In this document: positions 16,590 to 23,449 of the stretch, in pieces
How the letters are laid out: the number at the start of each line of letters is the position of its first letter
Numbering within the stretch: the stretch's first letter is position 1
Origin: Lapidilactobacillus gannanensis
GTDB taxonomy: Bacteria; Bacillota; Bacilli; Lactobacillales; Lactobacillaceae
Reading direction: 5' to 3'
Length of the DNA stretch: 39,451 nt
NCBI RefSeq assembly: GCF_003946675.1
Contig: NZ_RHOT01000022.1
Span: 1 to 39,451 of the forward strand
Notes under the pieces: model-generated
What the model saw: the letters and a program-made list of their open reading frames with translations, nothing else
What the model was told of the DNA's origin: nothing
Database searches by the model: none
Made by a program: the position numbers and the translations under genes

Positions 16590-16748
16590 TATAGTATTAA
16601 GTATAGAAAGTTACTTAATTGCTTGTTGCAAAACTTTCTACTCCAAAACCCTAAAACCCAAATTGCTAATTTTCTTCATTACTTCTTCATTTTACTCCTC
16701 CAAAGTAAATGAAACCCACACCACTTCCCGCCCAGAAGTGGTGTTTTT
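16590..16748 (+). ncRNA. Possible small RNA ending in a strong terminator
   Basis: A -10-like TATAGT (16590-16595) is followed by about 125 bases without a credible gene, then by the terminator at 16718-16748. The body is rich in C and U and contains CTCCTCC, which could pair with ribosome-binding sites. The -35 region is poor, so the call is tentative. Confidence 0.3.
16718..16748 (+). terminator. Rho-independent terminator
   Basis: ACACCACTTC pairs with GAAGTGGTGT across a CCGCCCA loop and is followed by T5. No plus-strand protein gene precedes it, which is why a small RNA is suspected. Confidence 0.75.
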
Positions 16749-16762
16749 GTTGTATGTTGTGA

Positions 16763-16862
16763 AAGGTGACGGTCTTTTGGCGTAGCCTAACCTCAATTAT
16801 TTGATTGAGCGGTGCAACCGATCGAGCAAATAATTAAGTTAGGCATAGCCATTTGTCACCTT
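16763..16862. repeat. Palindromic intergenic repeat (family P), copy 2, complete
   Basis: Terminal inverted repeats AAGGTGAC (16763-16770) and GTCACCTT (16855-16862) enclose GCCTAAC/GTTAGGC and the central TTGATTGAGCGG-TGCAA-CCGATCGAGCAA. About 100 bp in all and nearly palindromic from end to end. The core matches copy 1 at 2701-2758. Confidence 0.78.
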
Positions 16863-16873
16863 GAACACGTTTA

Positions 16874-16985
16874 TGTTGTGGCGTAGCCTGGTCAACTCTT
16901 GAGCATTAACCGAATTAAGGCAACAATTGCTTTAGCAATTTTGACTTAATTTTGCGTTAAGCGGAAAGAGTTAGGCTACGCAACA
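16874..16985. repeat. Second long palindrome sharing the GGCGTAGCCT arm
   Basis: Outer arms TGTTG...GGCGTAGCCT (from 16874) and AGGCTACGC...CAACA (to 16985) enclose AACTCTT/AAGAGTT, ATTAAG/CTTAAT and a terminal AATTGCT-TT-AGCAATT hairpin. The outer arm word GGCGTAGCCT is shared with family P copy 2, but the centre is different. Confidence 0.75.
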
Positions 16986-16992
16986 CAGTTAT

Positions 16993-17040
16993 GTTGTGAA
17001 AGGTGACAGCTTTTGGCATAGGGTAACTTCAAATATTTTG
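16993..17040. repeat. Left half of a family P repeat (copy 3, truncated)
   Basis: Starting GTTGTGAAAGGTGACAG and running through GGCATAGGGTAACTTCAAATA, this repeats the left arm of the complete copy at 16763. The right arm is absent; the first toxin-antitoxin unit begins within about 20 bases of the break. Confidence 0.65.
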
Positions 17041-17058
17041 ATACATACTTCAGGATAA

Positions 17059-17217
17059 TTGAACTTAATTGTGAATATGTTATACTTAAAGTACAAAAAG
17101 AAGCGGCCACAGCAATGACCGCTTCTCCCACAGAACCGTTTTGATCGGTGACTGTCTTTGGTATTTTGATGAAAAAATAACCGCAAACTGTCAGAAGTTA
17201 GCTACGGTTATTTTTTT
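17059..17217 (+). ncRNA. Type I antitoxin RNA, unit 1
   Basis: The promoter TTGAAC (17059-17064) - 16 bases - TATACT (17081-17086) should start an RNA near 17093. The RNA has a GAAGCGG/CCGCTTC hairpin and an ACCG/CGGT hairpin, and ends at the terminator 17172-17216. It runs convergent to the toxin gene, so the two RNAs overlap and are complementary at their 3' ends, as in TxpA/RatA-type modules. The whole layout recurs in unit 2. Confidence 0.72.
17172..17216. terminator. Shared bidirectional terminator of TA unit 1
   Basis: AAAAAATAACCG and CGGTTATTTTTT form a 12-bp stem with T-runs on both strands. It ends the plus-strand antitoxin RNA and also the minus-strand toxin mRNA, whose stop codon lies inside it. 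Confidence 0.8.
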
Positions 17218-17312
17218 GATCTAAATTTGATCAATATTACAACTAGCGTTATCAGGTGAATGACGAATTCACCAGCAATAAACATCAGTTGCAAAGCGTC
17301 TTTGACAGACAT
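17208..17312 (-). CDS. Small holin-like type I toxin, unit 1
   Basis: A 34-residue peptide, MSVKDALQLMFIAG followed by a single membrane segment (EFVIHLITLVVILIKF) and a basic end RSKK. It resembles the putative holin-like toxins (Hol-Tox) of lactobacilli and the TxpA/BsrG group: a short hydrophilic start, LM near residue 9, one helix and lysines at the end. Such peptides insert in the membrane and harm the cell when not silenced by an antisense RNA. GGAAGGG lies 6 bases before the ATG. An out-of-frame ATG precedes it by four bases. Codons 2-5 can pair with the 5' leader (17370-17378), which would hide the start. Confidence 0.82.
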   Translation of the reverse strand: MSVKDALQLMFIAGEFVIHLITLVVILIKFRSKK

Positions 17313-17584
17313 ACATGTCCCTTCCGTGCTGTTAGCCAAATGATAAATCATTCGCATCACCACACTTTCTCAAAGACGGCCACCGCTGATATTTGTTGGC
17401 GTCGGAAATTTTTGCTGACGCTAACAAACTTAACTTCTCTGTGTACTAATCAGTCCAGCATATTGCTCATTGTTAATCATTATCAAATATCAGCGCGTGC
17501 AGAAAATGAAGTAACCGAATAGCATTGCCAAAAATTGTTCTATTTTTAGAAGAAAGTCTTATGTCACAGCCTCAACCAGAATAA

Positions 17585-17743
17585 TTGAACTTAATCGCGC
17601 ATATGTTATACTTAAAGTACAAAAAGAAGCGGTCACAGTCATGACCGCTTCTCCCACAGAACCGTTTCAAACGGTGACTGCCTTTGGTGTATTTTCGAAA
17701 AAATAACCGCGAGCCTTCGGAAGCTATGTGCGGCTATTTTTTT
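17585..17743 (+). ncRNA. Type I antitoxin RNA, unit 2
   Basis: TTGAAC (17585-17590) and TATACT (17607-17612) are again 16 bases apart. The GAAGCGG/CCGCTTC and ACCGTTT/AAACGGT hairpins follow, and the terminator stem lies at about 17697-17743 with one A-C mismatch. Sequence and layout follow unit 1 closely. Confidence 0.7.
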
Positions 17744-17838
17744 GATCTAAATTTAATCAAAAGTACAATTAATGTGACTAAGTGAAGTACAAATTCACTG
17801 GCAGTAAACATTAATTGTAAAGCGTCTTTGACAGACAT
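17734..17838 (-). CDS. Small holin-like type I toxin, unit 2
   Basis: A 34-residue peptide paralogous to the unit 1 toxin: the same MSVKDALQLMF start and IKFRSKK end, with conservative changes in the membrane helix (I to T, G to S, I to L or V). The differing codons are largely third-position or hydrophobic-for-hydrophobic changes, suggesting that the peptide is kept by selection. The stop is TAG rather than TAA. The leader again has TCAAAGACG (17896-17904) complementary to CGTCTTTGA in the coding start (17823-17831). Confidence 0.82.
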   Translation of the reverse strand: MSVKDALQLMFTASEFVLHLVTLIVLLIKFRSKK

Positions 17839-18008
17839 ACATGTCCTTTCCGTGCTGTTAGCAAAATGATGAATCATTCGCATCACCACACTTTCTCAAA
17901 GACGGCCACCGCTGATATTATTGGCATCAGCAAACTTACTGATGCCAACAAACTTAACTTCTCTGTGTACTAATTAGTCTAACACATTGCTCATCATTAA
18001 TCAGTATC

Positions 18009-18054
18009 AAAAATAGCAGTTTACTTCCACTTTTGTGAAGTAAGCTGCTATTTT
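18009..18054 (-). terminator. Rho-independent terminator of the isomerase gene
   Basis: AAAATAGCAG-TTACTTC pairs with GAAGTAA-CTGCTATTTT, with T-runs on either strand. It lies 18 bases beyond the isomerase stop on the minus strand and separates it from TA unit 2. Confidence 0.82.
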
Positions 18055-18072
18055 GATTGCCAATAAACTGTT

Positions 18073-18894
18073 TTATTTAATTTCCTCGGCAATTTTTTCT
18101 AGATATTGATGACTGGCCAACATTTCTGCACAATTATTTGGATCTGCTAAATCAATCTCGTAGATTCGGGTTGCTTGAGGATTTAATAATGGCAAGACCC
18201 CGCGCCAATCAATCCGACCCACACCTAAAGGTAAACTATCATGAAAGAGCCCCATGGAATCAACCAAATGATAATGAGCAATCTGAGGCTGCAAAACTTT
18301 TAAACTCTGCTGGAGCAACTCATTATTACCATGCAGGTGAATAAAGGCATGACTAACATCATAAACTAAGCGATAATTAGTCGCCAGAATTTTTTGGTCA
18401 CTAGCAGGCAGACCATAATGAAAAAGTTCCGAAATAGAATTCTCAAACATGACCTGATCATGCGCGGCAGCATCAATTTTAGCTAACCGTTGCCAAATAA
18501 CGTCCTCAGCTTCAGCAACGGAATCATATTGCTGCAAAGCCTCAGCCGGTGTCAGGCTGTAAGCACCATGGAACAGCACTTGACAACCTTTTTGCTGGAC
18601 CAAATCCAAGAGCATCGCTGTAGAACGCTGCAAAAACGCATACAATTGTGGCCGAACTTGTTGATTAGTCGCCATTTCCACATGCTGACCCTGATATTTC
18701 ATCGGCTGATGCAAGACCACATGTTGCACCCCAGAACTTTTAACAAAATCAATCGCCGTTGCCAGCTTCTGCCACCCGTTCGTTGTAAAATCAGCCGGAC
18801 TTAGATAGAACTCATAAGTTGCAGGATGATATTGCAACCGATCCTGCAACTGCGCCTGCGAATCATCACCTTTGAGACCTAATGGTAATAACAT
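18073..18894 (-). CDS. TIM-barrel sugar phosphate isomerase/epimerase (AP endonuclease 2 fold)
   Basis: About 273 residues with the xylose-isomerase-like TIM-barrel pattern: LGLKGDD at the start, YEFYLSPADF, HVVLHQPM, VLFHGAY, MFENSISELFHYG, YDVSHAF, HYHLVDSMG and IYEIDL. The histidines, glutamates and aspartates at strand ends should bind a metal ion. The substrate cannot be named. The start at 18894 is chosen because AGAAGGG sits 9 bases upstream and the protein then begins as relatives do; the open frame reaches 18945, where no good ribosome site is seen. Confidence 0.8.
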   Translation of the reverse strand: MLLPLGLKGDDSQAQLQDRLQYHPATYEFYLSPADFTTNGWQKLATAIDFVKSSGVQHVVLHQPMKYQGQHVEMATNQQVRPQLYAFLQRSTAMLLDLVQQKGCQVLFHGAYSLTPAEALQQYDSVAEAEDVIWQRLAKIDAAAHDQVMFENSISELFHYGLPASDQKILATNYRLVYDVSHAFIHLHGNNELLQQSLKVLQPQIAHYHLVDSMGLFHDSLPLGVGRIDWRGVLPLLNPQATRIYEIDLADPNNCAEMLASHQYLEKIAEEIK

Positions 18895-19033
18895 CGACAT
18901 CATCCCTTCTGAAAAATCCACTAACCCTGAAACTGGTTGTATCATAGCGCATTTCTTAACCAGATACTAGCAAATAGGCAACATTAGAGTAGTTCTATAA
19001 AAATTTTGTCAATATGACAACTATCCCTCATCC

Positions 19034-19051
19034 GCGTAAGTCATTCTCGAA
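19034..19051 (+). repeat. Inverted repeat left arm beyond the recombinase gene
   Basis: GCGTAAGTCATTCTCGAA, exactly complementary to 20024-20041. The bases just before it (about 19013-19033) resemble, with gaps, the hsdS stretch that encodes DDTIALHQRK, read on the plus strand. The left arm therefore looks like the relic of an oppositely oriented hsdS cassette. Confidence 0.85.
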
Positions 19052-19060
19052 GAACTTAGT

Positions 19061-19993
19061 CTAACCCAAACCTGCCAAAGATCGCATGACTAAATCAATG
19101 TCCTTATTCTCAAGCTCAGCAATAATATGCAAATATGTTTTCTGAGTAGTCGTCATGCTAGCATGTCCTAGACGTCTCGCAACGCTTGCAATCGAAACCC
19201 CAGCAAATAATAAAATTGAAGCATGCGTGTGACGTAATCCATGAATTGATATTACGGGAATACCAACATTCTTACAATGACGTTCAAGACGCTTGTTAGG
19301 AGTCGAATTCCACACTTTTCCTTGAACAAAGATTGGTTTGTCCTGCGGTAAATCCTTAAGTAATTCTGTGAACTGGATAACTGTTTGCCAATCAATTTGA
19401 ATTTTACGATTAGATGTTAAATTTTTTGTTGGTAAGAATCCAGTATCAGTCTTATAATCCCAAGTTTTACTAACGTTCAATTGCTGATGCTGAAAGTCAA
19501 AATCATTTGGCGTCAACGCTAAAGCCTCTGAAAAGCGCATGCCAGTTTTCGCAATAATTAATATGAACCAGTCCCAGTTAACTTTATTTTCTAAATTTAA
19601 GTTTCCTAATAGTTTGTGTAACTCAAACTGATTTAAAAACTTTGTCTTCTTGATCCGCGGTGTTTTCCCTTTAATAATTGCCTTTCTAGTCGGATCACGT
19701 TCCAGCCATCCTTCATCTAAGGCATCCAAAATTGATGCCTTAAGTTGATGATGAAAATCCATCGTCGTTTGTCGTTCATGGTACTGCGCATAATCATTTA
19801 GCAACTGCTGATATGCAGTACGATTAAGCTCGCAAATTTTTAGTTTGGGAACCAGTCGTGTGACCCATTGTTGCGTCATTAAATACTTATTCATTGTCAC
19901 ATTACGGATTGCTCCTGCTTTATACATTTGAATCCAACGCGCATAGTAGACCCAAAACAATTCGTCCTTACTGCTTTGCTGACTTACCGTCAT
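19061..19993 (-). CDS. Tyrosine recombinase associated with the type I R-M locus
   Basis: A 310-residue phage-integrase-type recombinase with the full catalytic set: R153 (TGMRFSEAL), K190, H251 and R254 (HGLRHTHAS), H277 (LGHAS) and the nucleophile Y287 (QKTYLH). The first 115 residues form the core-binding part. Recombinases in this position switch specificity genes by inverting hsdS segments. GGAGGA stands 8 bases before the ATG, which also overlaps the silent hsdS stop by four bases (ATGA). The gene is enclosed by 18-bp perfect inverted repeats (19034-19051, 20024-20041). Confidence 0.9.
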   Translation of the reverse strand: MTVSQQSSKDELFWVYYARWIQMYKAGAIRNVTMNKYLMTQQWVTRLVPKLKICELNRTAYQQLLNDYAQYHERQTTMDFHHQLKASILDALDEGWLERDPTRKAIIKGKTPRIKKTKFLNQFELHKLLGNLNLENKVNWDWFILIIAKTGMRFSEALALTPNDFDFQHQQLNVSKTWDYKTDTGFLPTKNLTSNRKIQIDWQTVIQFTELLKDLPQDKPIFVQGKVWNSTPNKRLERHCKNVGIPVISIHGLRHTHASILLFAGVSIASVARRLGHASMTTTQKTYLHIIAELENKDIDLVMRSLAGLG

Positions 19994-20023
19994 TTGTTGT
20001 ATCCTCCATAATCATCTTCAACT

Positions 20024-20041
20024 TTCGAGAATGACTTACGC
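20024..20041 (-). repeat. Inverted repeat right arm at the hsdS'/recombinase junction
   Basis: TTCGAGAATGACTTACGC, complementary to 19034-19051. It spans the exact point where the silent cassette stops matching intact hsdS: TTACGC belongs to the hsdS LHQRK codons, while the rest is recombinase-side sequence. Confidence 0.85.
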
Positions 20042-20069
20042 TGATGAAGAGCGATAGTGTCATCTAACT
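20034..20069. repeat. 36-bp direct repeat shared with hsdS, silent copy
   Basis: Identical to 22873-22908. It encodes the conserved LDDTIALHQRK stretch at the end of a TRD. Both copies have the same orientation, so recombination between them would delete or exchange rather than invert. Confidence 0.85.
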
Positions 20070-20544
20070 GTTTGAAAAATGCTCCTATTTTTTCTTGCTC
20101 GGGATATGTTGGAAATATAATATTCATTTCGGATAATTGATTAAAACTTAGCGTATCTCTGACGCCACCTTCAGACAAGCGTTGACGTTGAGCATCAAAT
20201 AATGTGGTCTTAAACCAATTCCATAGAAAGCCATCGTTTAATACTTTTTTTGTTGAGAAGGACACGTATAAAGGTGACACAACCGCCGTCTCTTCACCTA
20301 AATCTTTATAAGCAATTGATCCTACATTGATACGAGAAGGATTATACGCAAATTGTTGTTCGCGTATAACATAATAATTCGATAGATCAGCACTGGCAAC
20401 AGAGTAATCTTCAAACTGCTCTGTTTGCTTTGTAAACCCAGTTTTATTAGATACACTTTCCACATTTATAACAGATAAATTTTTATTCTTCTCACTGTTT
20501 TTATTTAATAAATCACGTAAATTACGTTCTTCCCAAGCGTATGC

Positions 20545-20586
20545 AAAAAAACAGATAGGTCAGTCTAAAACTGTGCCTACCTGTTT
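20545..20586 (-). terminator. Rho-independent terminator of the hsd operon
   Basis: AAACAGGTAGG pairs with CCTATCTGTTT (one wobble) around an inner AGT/ACT pair and runs into T7 on the minus strand. It begins 9 bases after the hsdM stop and ends at the silent cassette. Confidence 0.82.
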
Positions 20587-20594
20587 ATTTTTGT

Positions 20595-22184
20595 CTAAAT
20601 TTTGACACCTAAAAGGCGCAATTGATCATTAATTTCTTTTTCCAACTTGATAATTTCTTCATCATCTTGCTTGAGCGCACGATTAATCTCGTCAAGATCA
20701 ATTGGTGCTTCCTCTTCAAAAGTATCAACATACCGAGGAATGTTTAGGTTGAAGTCATTCTCTTTGATTTCATCAAGACTAGCCACATGAGCGTACTTAT
20801 CAACATCAACCCGATTTTGATAAGTCGCAATAATCTTATTGATATTTGCAGTGGTCAAATTGTTTTGGTTCTTGCTCTTCTCAAATTCTTTACTGGCATC
20901 AATGAATAATACGTCTTTATTCTGGCGATTCTTCTTAAACACCAAGATTGCTGTTGGAATACTCGTACCATAGAACAGGTTTGCTGGTAAGCCAATGATG
21001 GTATCAAGATAATTCTTTTCAATCAATGTTTGCCGGATTTTTCCTTCGGCAGCACCGCGGAACAAGACACCGTGCGGTAAGACAATTGCCATGGTACCTT
21101 CAGCATTTAAATGATACAAACTGTGCAAAACAAATGCATAGTCAGCTTTAGAAGCAGGCGCCAATTTACCATAGTCACTAAAACGTGGGTCCTTTAATTT
21201 AGCATCATTATTATCCCACTTAGCTGAATAAGGCGGATTAGCCACGACCGCATCAAAACTCCGGGGATGATCAATTCCGGCCGCATCAGGACCATCTGGC
21301 CAATCACTTTCCAAAGTATCAGCATTACTTAGTGACATATTATTATAAACAACATCGTGCATCATGAGGTTCATTCGTGCAAGATTATAGGTCGTCGTAT
21401 TCAACTCTTGTCCATAATATTTAATGGCGCGATTATTCAACTCAGCACCAACAGTTAATAACAATGAACCACTCCCCATCGTCGGATCATAAACGGTAAA
21501 AGTTGTATCATCGGCTTTCACATCATTGGTGACAATTTTAGCCAAAATTTGGCTAACTTGATGAGGCGTGTAAAATTCGCCGCCCTTTTTACCGGCAGAA
21601 GCGGCAAATTGACCTATTAAGTACTCGTAGATTTCGCCAAGAACATCCTTACCATCTGCGGATTTATACTCAATCTCATCAACCAGTCGAACAATGTTAC
21701 TTAAGGATTTAGCCCGCGCCGGTGTTGAAGAACCTAAGCGTGAATCACCCAAATTAATATCACTAAACATCCCTTTAAAATCAGCCACTGCATCAGGATT
21801 CAATTCCGCATTTTTATTGAAGTCATCAAAAATATTCTGATAGTCACTAGGAATGACCTGGGAGTTATTGATGCGTTCGTTCAAGGACACCCAGGTATCT
21901 TTCGGTTCAATCGCATAACCTAAAGTTGCAGAAATGTCTGCAAGGTAATCTGCTAAGTCATCTCCTTGTGCCTCGGCAGCGTATACTTCATTAATTGTGC
22001 TACCCTCAGGAATATCCAATACATCATTAGTTGCTAAATAATGTTCCTGATGCTCGGAAAGATAACGATAAAACATGAACGCTAAAATATAGTTTTTGAA
22101 CTCACCAGCATCCATGGTTCCCCGTAGCTCATTAGCCATAGCCCAAAGTTTACTAGTTACTGTTTGAAAATCATTACTCGCCAT
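20595..22184 (-). CDS. hsdM: Type I restriction-modification system, methyltransferase subunit HsdM
   Basis: A 529-residue N6-adenine methyltransferase. It has an N-terminal helical HsdM domain (about 10-150), the SAM-binding motif DPTMGSGSLL and the catalytic motif NPPYSAKW. With HsdS it methylates the recognition site and with HsdR it forms the restriction complex. It is the last gene of the operon, 23 bases after hsdS, with an AGAGGAG ribosome site. All key motifs are intact. Confidence 0.95.
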   Translation of the reverse strand: MASNDFQTVTSKLWAMANELRGTMDAGEFKNYILAFMFYRYLSEHQEHYLATNDVLDIPEGSTINEVYAAEAQGDDLADYLADISATLGYAIEPKDTWVSLNERINNSQVIPSDYQNIFDDFNKNAELNPDAVADFKGMFSDINLGDSRLGSSTPARAKSLSNIVRLVDEIEYKSADGKDVLGEIYEYLIGQFAASAGKKGGEFYTPHQVSQILAKIVTNDVKADDTTFTVYDPTMGSGSLLLTVGAELNNRAIKYYGQELNTTTYNLARMNLMMHDVVYNNMSLSNADTLESDWPDGPDAAGIDHPRSFDAVVANPPYSAKWDNNDAKLKDPRFSDYGKLAPASKADYAFVLHSLYHLNAEGTMAIVLPHGVLFRGAAEGKIRQTLIEKNYLDTIIGLPANLFYGTSIPTAILVFKKNRQNKDVLFIDASKEFEKSKNQNNLTTANINKIIATYQNRVDVDKYAHVASLDEIKENDFNLNIPRYVDTFEEEAPIDLDEINRALKQDDEEIIKLEKEINDQLRLLGVKI

Positions 22185-22207
22185 AATAATTTCTCCTCTT
22201 CTTAATT

Positions 22208-23449
22208 TTAAACAAACATCTGTTGTAGTAATGCTTTTTTACGGAGTTTTAGGTGATCTAATTGCCGTTGATGAAGAGTGATGAGATGATCAAGTTGTTT
22301 AAAGAACGACCCGATTTTGATTTGCTCATCTTTTTCGACTGGTATCATAATATCCTTTGTCAGCAAATCAGCCTTAGTCATTCCTTTAATTGATGTACCT
22401 TGAACATTGTTCAATTCTTTTTGAAGTAGCTTATAAATTGAATACAATCCAAATTGCTCGTCAACATGTAACTCACTCAATGATAGAAAATCTTGTGATG
22501 TCGCAAATTCTTGTTTCATAAGGGTTAGCTTACCTACGCCAACTCGAGTAACTATTGCAATTGAATTAGCAGGAATAAGTTTTGCGGCAGAATTTTTGAT
22601 GGCATCATCTGTAATAAATTTATCCAAATTTACCTTTTGAACATCATCAACTGTGAGATTTGAACTTTGAATCCACGGAATATTTCCGTCCCAGTATTCT
22701 GTAACTGCCGTTTTCGGTGTCCCACCACCATAAGTTGTTTTCGAAAAATCAGACAACTTACGCTGTTCCCAAGCGTCGGTATATCCAGGAAACCTTAACT
22801 CCGGAACGTCCTCACCATCACGAGGAAACATTTTTTGAAGTAGACCACTTTTTCTTTTCTTTAAATCATCTAACTTACGCTGATGAAGAGCGATAGTGTC
22901 ATCTAACTTCTCAAACATATCGCCAATCACTTTCTGTTCAGATTCCTCGGGTATCATCACCTTGATATCTTCAACATCGGAACCATTGAAACTTGGTAAT
23001 GCTCCGACTTGAGCAAATCTAGATAATCTTAACTTTTCGAATAATGTCTTACCGAAATAACGATTCCAAGAAGAGTCAAACAAATAACTCATCATGTTAT
23101 TATCAATTAAAAAAGAAGTATCGACAATTCGCTTTCTATCAAGGAATATGGCTGCCCCTACTTTTGCAAATACAACACCACTATTTTGGGGGTTAATGGG
23201 ATTCCACTTATTTTCTCTAAGCTGAGAGTCACTTGCGTAATTGTTGGCACTCATCATAACAACCTCATTACCTGGGTTGTTCATGTCTGATACTTTATAA
23301 AATGGAGTCCCTTGCTTACCTCCTTGTTGAGCATCTGGAAATCCAATTCCAGACTTAGTCTTGCCAACTTCACCCAACTTACGTTCTTCCCAAGCGTCGG
23401 TATATCCAGGAAATCTTAACTTAGGTATACCAATTTTTTCATTTTCCAT
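22208..23449 (-). CDS. hsdS: Type I restriction-modification system, specificity subunit HsdS
   Basis: A 413-residue subunit with two target-recognition domains and two conserved regions. TRD1 begins at LRFPGYTDAWEERKL (about 10-24) and ends at LDDTIALHQRKLDDLKKRK. TRD2 begins at LRFPGYTDAWEQRKL (about 220) and ends at FFKQLDHLITLHQRQ. The near-identical LRFPGYTDAWE stretches are also near-identical at DNA level and are natural crossover points. It starts 11 bases inside the end of the RhuM-family gene, after AAAGGGG. The silent cassette at 19990-20544 has limits that fit exchange with TRD1. Confidence 0.94.
   Translation of the reverse strand: MENEKIGIPKLRFPGYTDAWEERKLGEVGKTKSGIGFPDAQQGGKQGTPFYKVSDMNNPGNEVVMMSANNYASDSQLRENKWNPINPQNSGVVFAKVGAAIFLDRKRIVDTSFLIDNNMMSYLFDSSWNRYFGKTLFEKLRLSRFAQVGALPSFNGSDVEDIKVMIPEESEQKVIGDMFEKLDDTIALHQRKLDDLKKRKSGLLQKMFPRDGEDVPELRFPGYTDAWEQRKLSDFSKTTYGGGTPKTAVTEYWDGNIPWIQSSNLTVDDVQKVNLDKFITDDAIKNSAAKLIPANSIAIVTRVGVGKLTLMKQEFATSQDFLSLSELHVDEQFGLYSIYKLLQKELNNVQGTSIKGMTKADLLTKDIMIPVEKDEQIKIGSFFKQLDHLITLHQRQLDHLKLRKKALLQQMFV
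22873..22908. repeat. 36-bp direct repeat shared with the silent hsdS cassette, active copy
   Basis: Identical to 20034-20069; it lies at the end of TRD1 of the intact hsdS. The identity ends abruptly on both sides. Confidence 0.85.

Larger units (their letters stand above)
19990..20544 (-). pseudogene. hsdS': Silent hsdS cassette (one target-recognition domain, no start)
   Basis: The frame is open from about 20553 and reads AYAWEERNLRDLL, a TRD of about 140 residues, then GAFFKQLDDTIALHQRK, and leaves hsdS sequence for SFSKVEDDYGGYNK before stopping in the recombinase start. Both limits match those of TRD1 in the intact hsdS: TTACGTTCTTCCCAAGCGT at the 5' side and a 36-bp identical stretch at the 3' side. 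There is no start codon or ribosome site at the 5' limit, and a terminator lies just upstream, so it is not expressed as a full protein. A GTG at 20463 could start only a fragment. It is a reservoir of an alternative recognition domain. Confidence 0.82.

Noticed and set aside
16585..16785. 66-codon open frame on the plus strand
   Set aside because: It passes through the terminator at 16718-16748 and starts at the presumed -10 region; no ribosome site.
16763..16985. CRISPR array
   Set aside because: Repeats are palindromic units of about 100 bp with different centres, not short direct repeats with regular spacers; no cas genes are near. No CRISPR array was seen anywhere in the window.
16989..17522. 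Longer open frames (65 codons minus, 88 codons plus) over TA unit 1
   Set aside because: They cross the shared terminator or lie antisense to the toxin, and no equivalent frame is kept in unit 2. The 34-codon toxin frame is the one conserved in both.
19061..20463. Prophage or integrative element marked by the tyrosine recombinase
   Set aside because: No phage or conjugation genes are present, and the recombinase sits between hsdS-derived sequences with its own inverted repeats, which fits specificity switching better.
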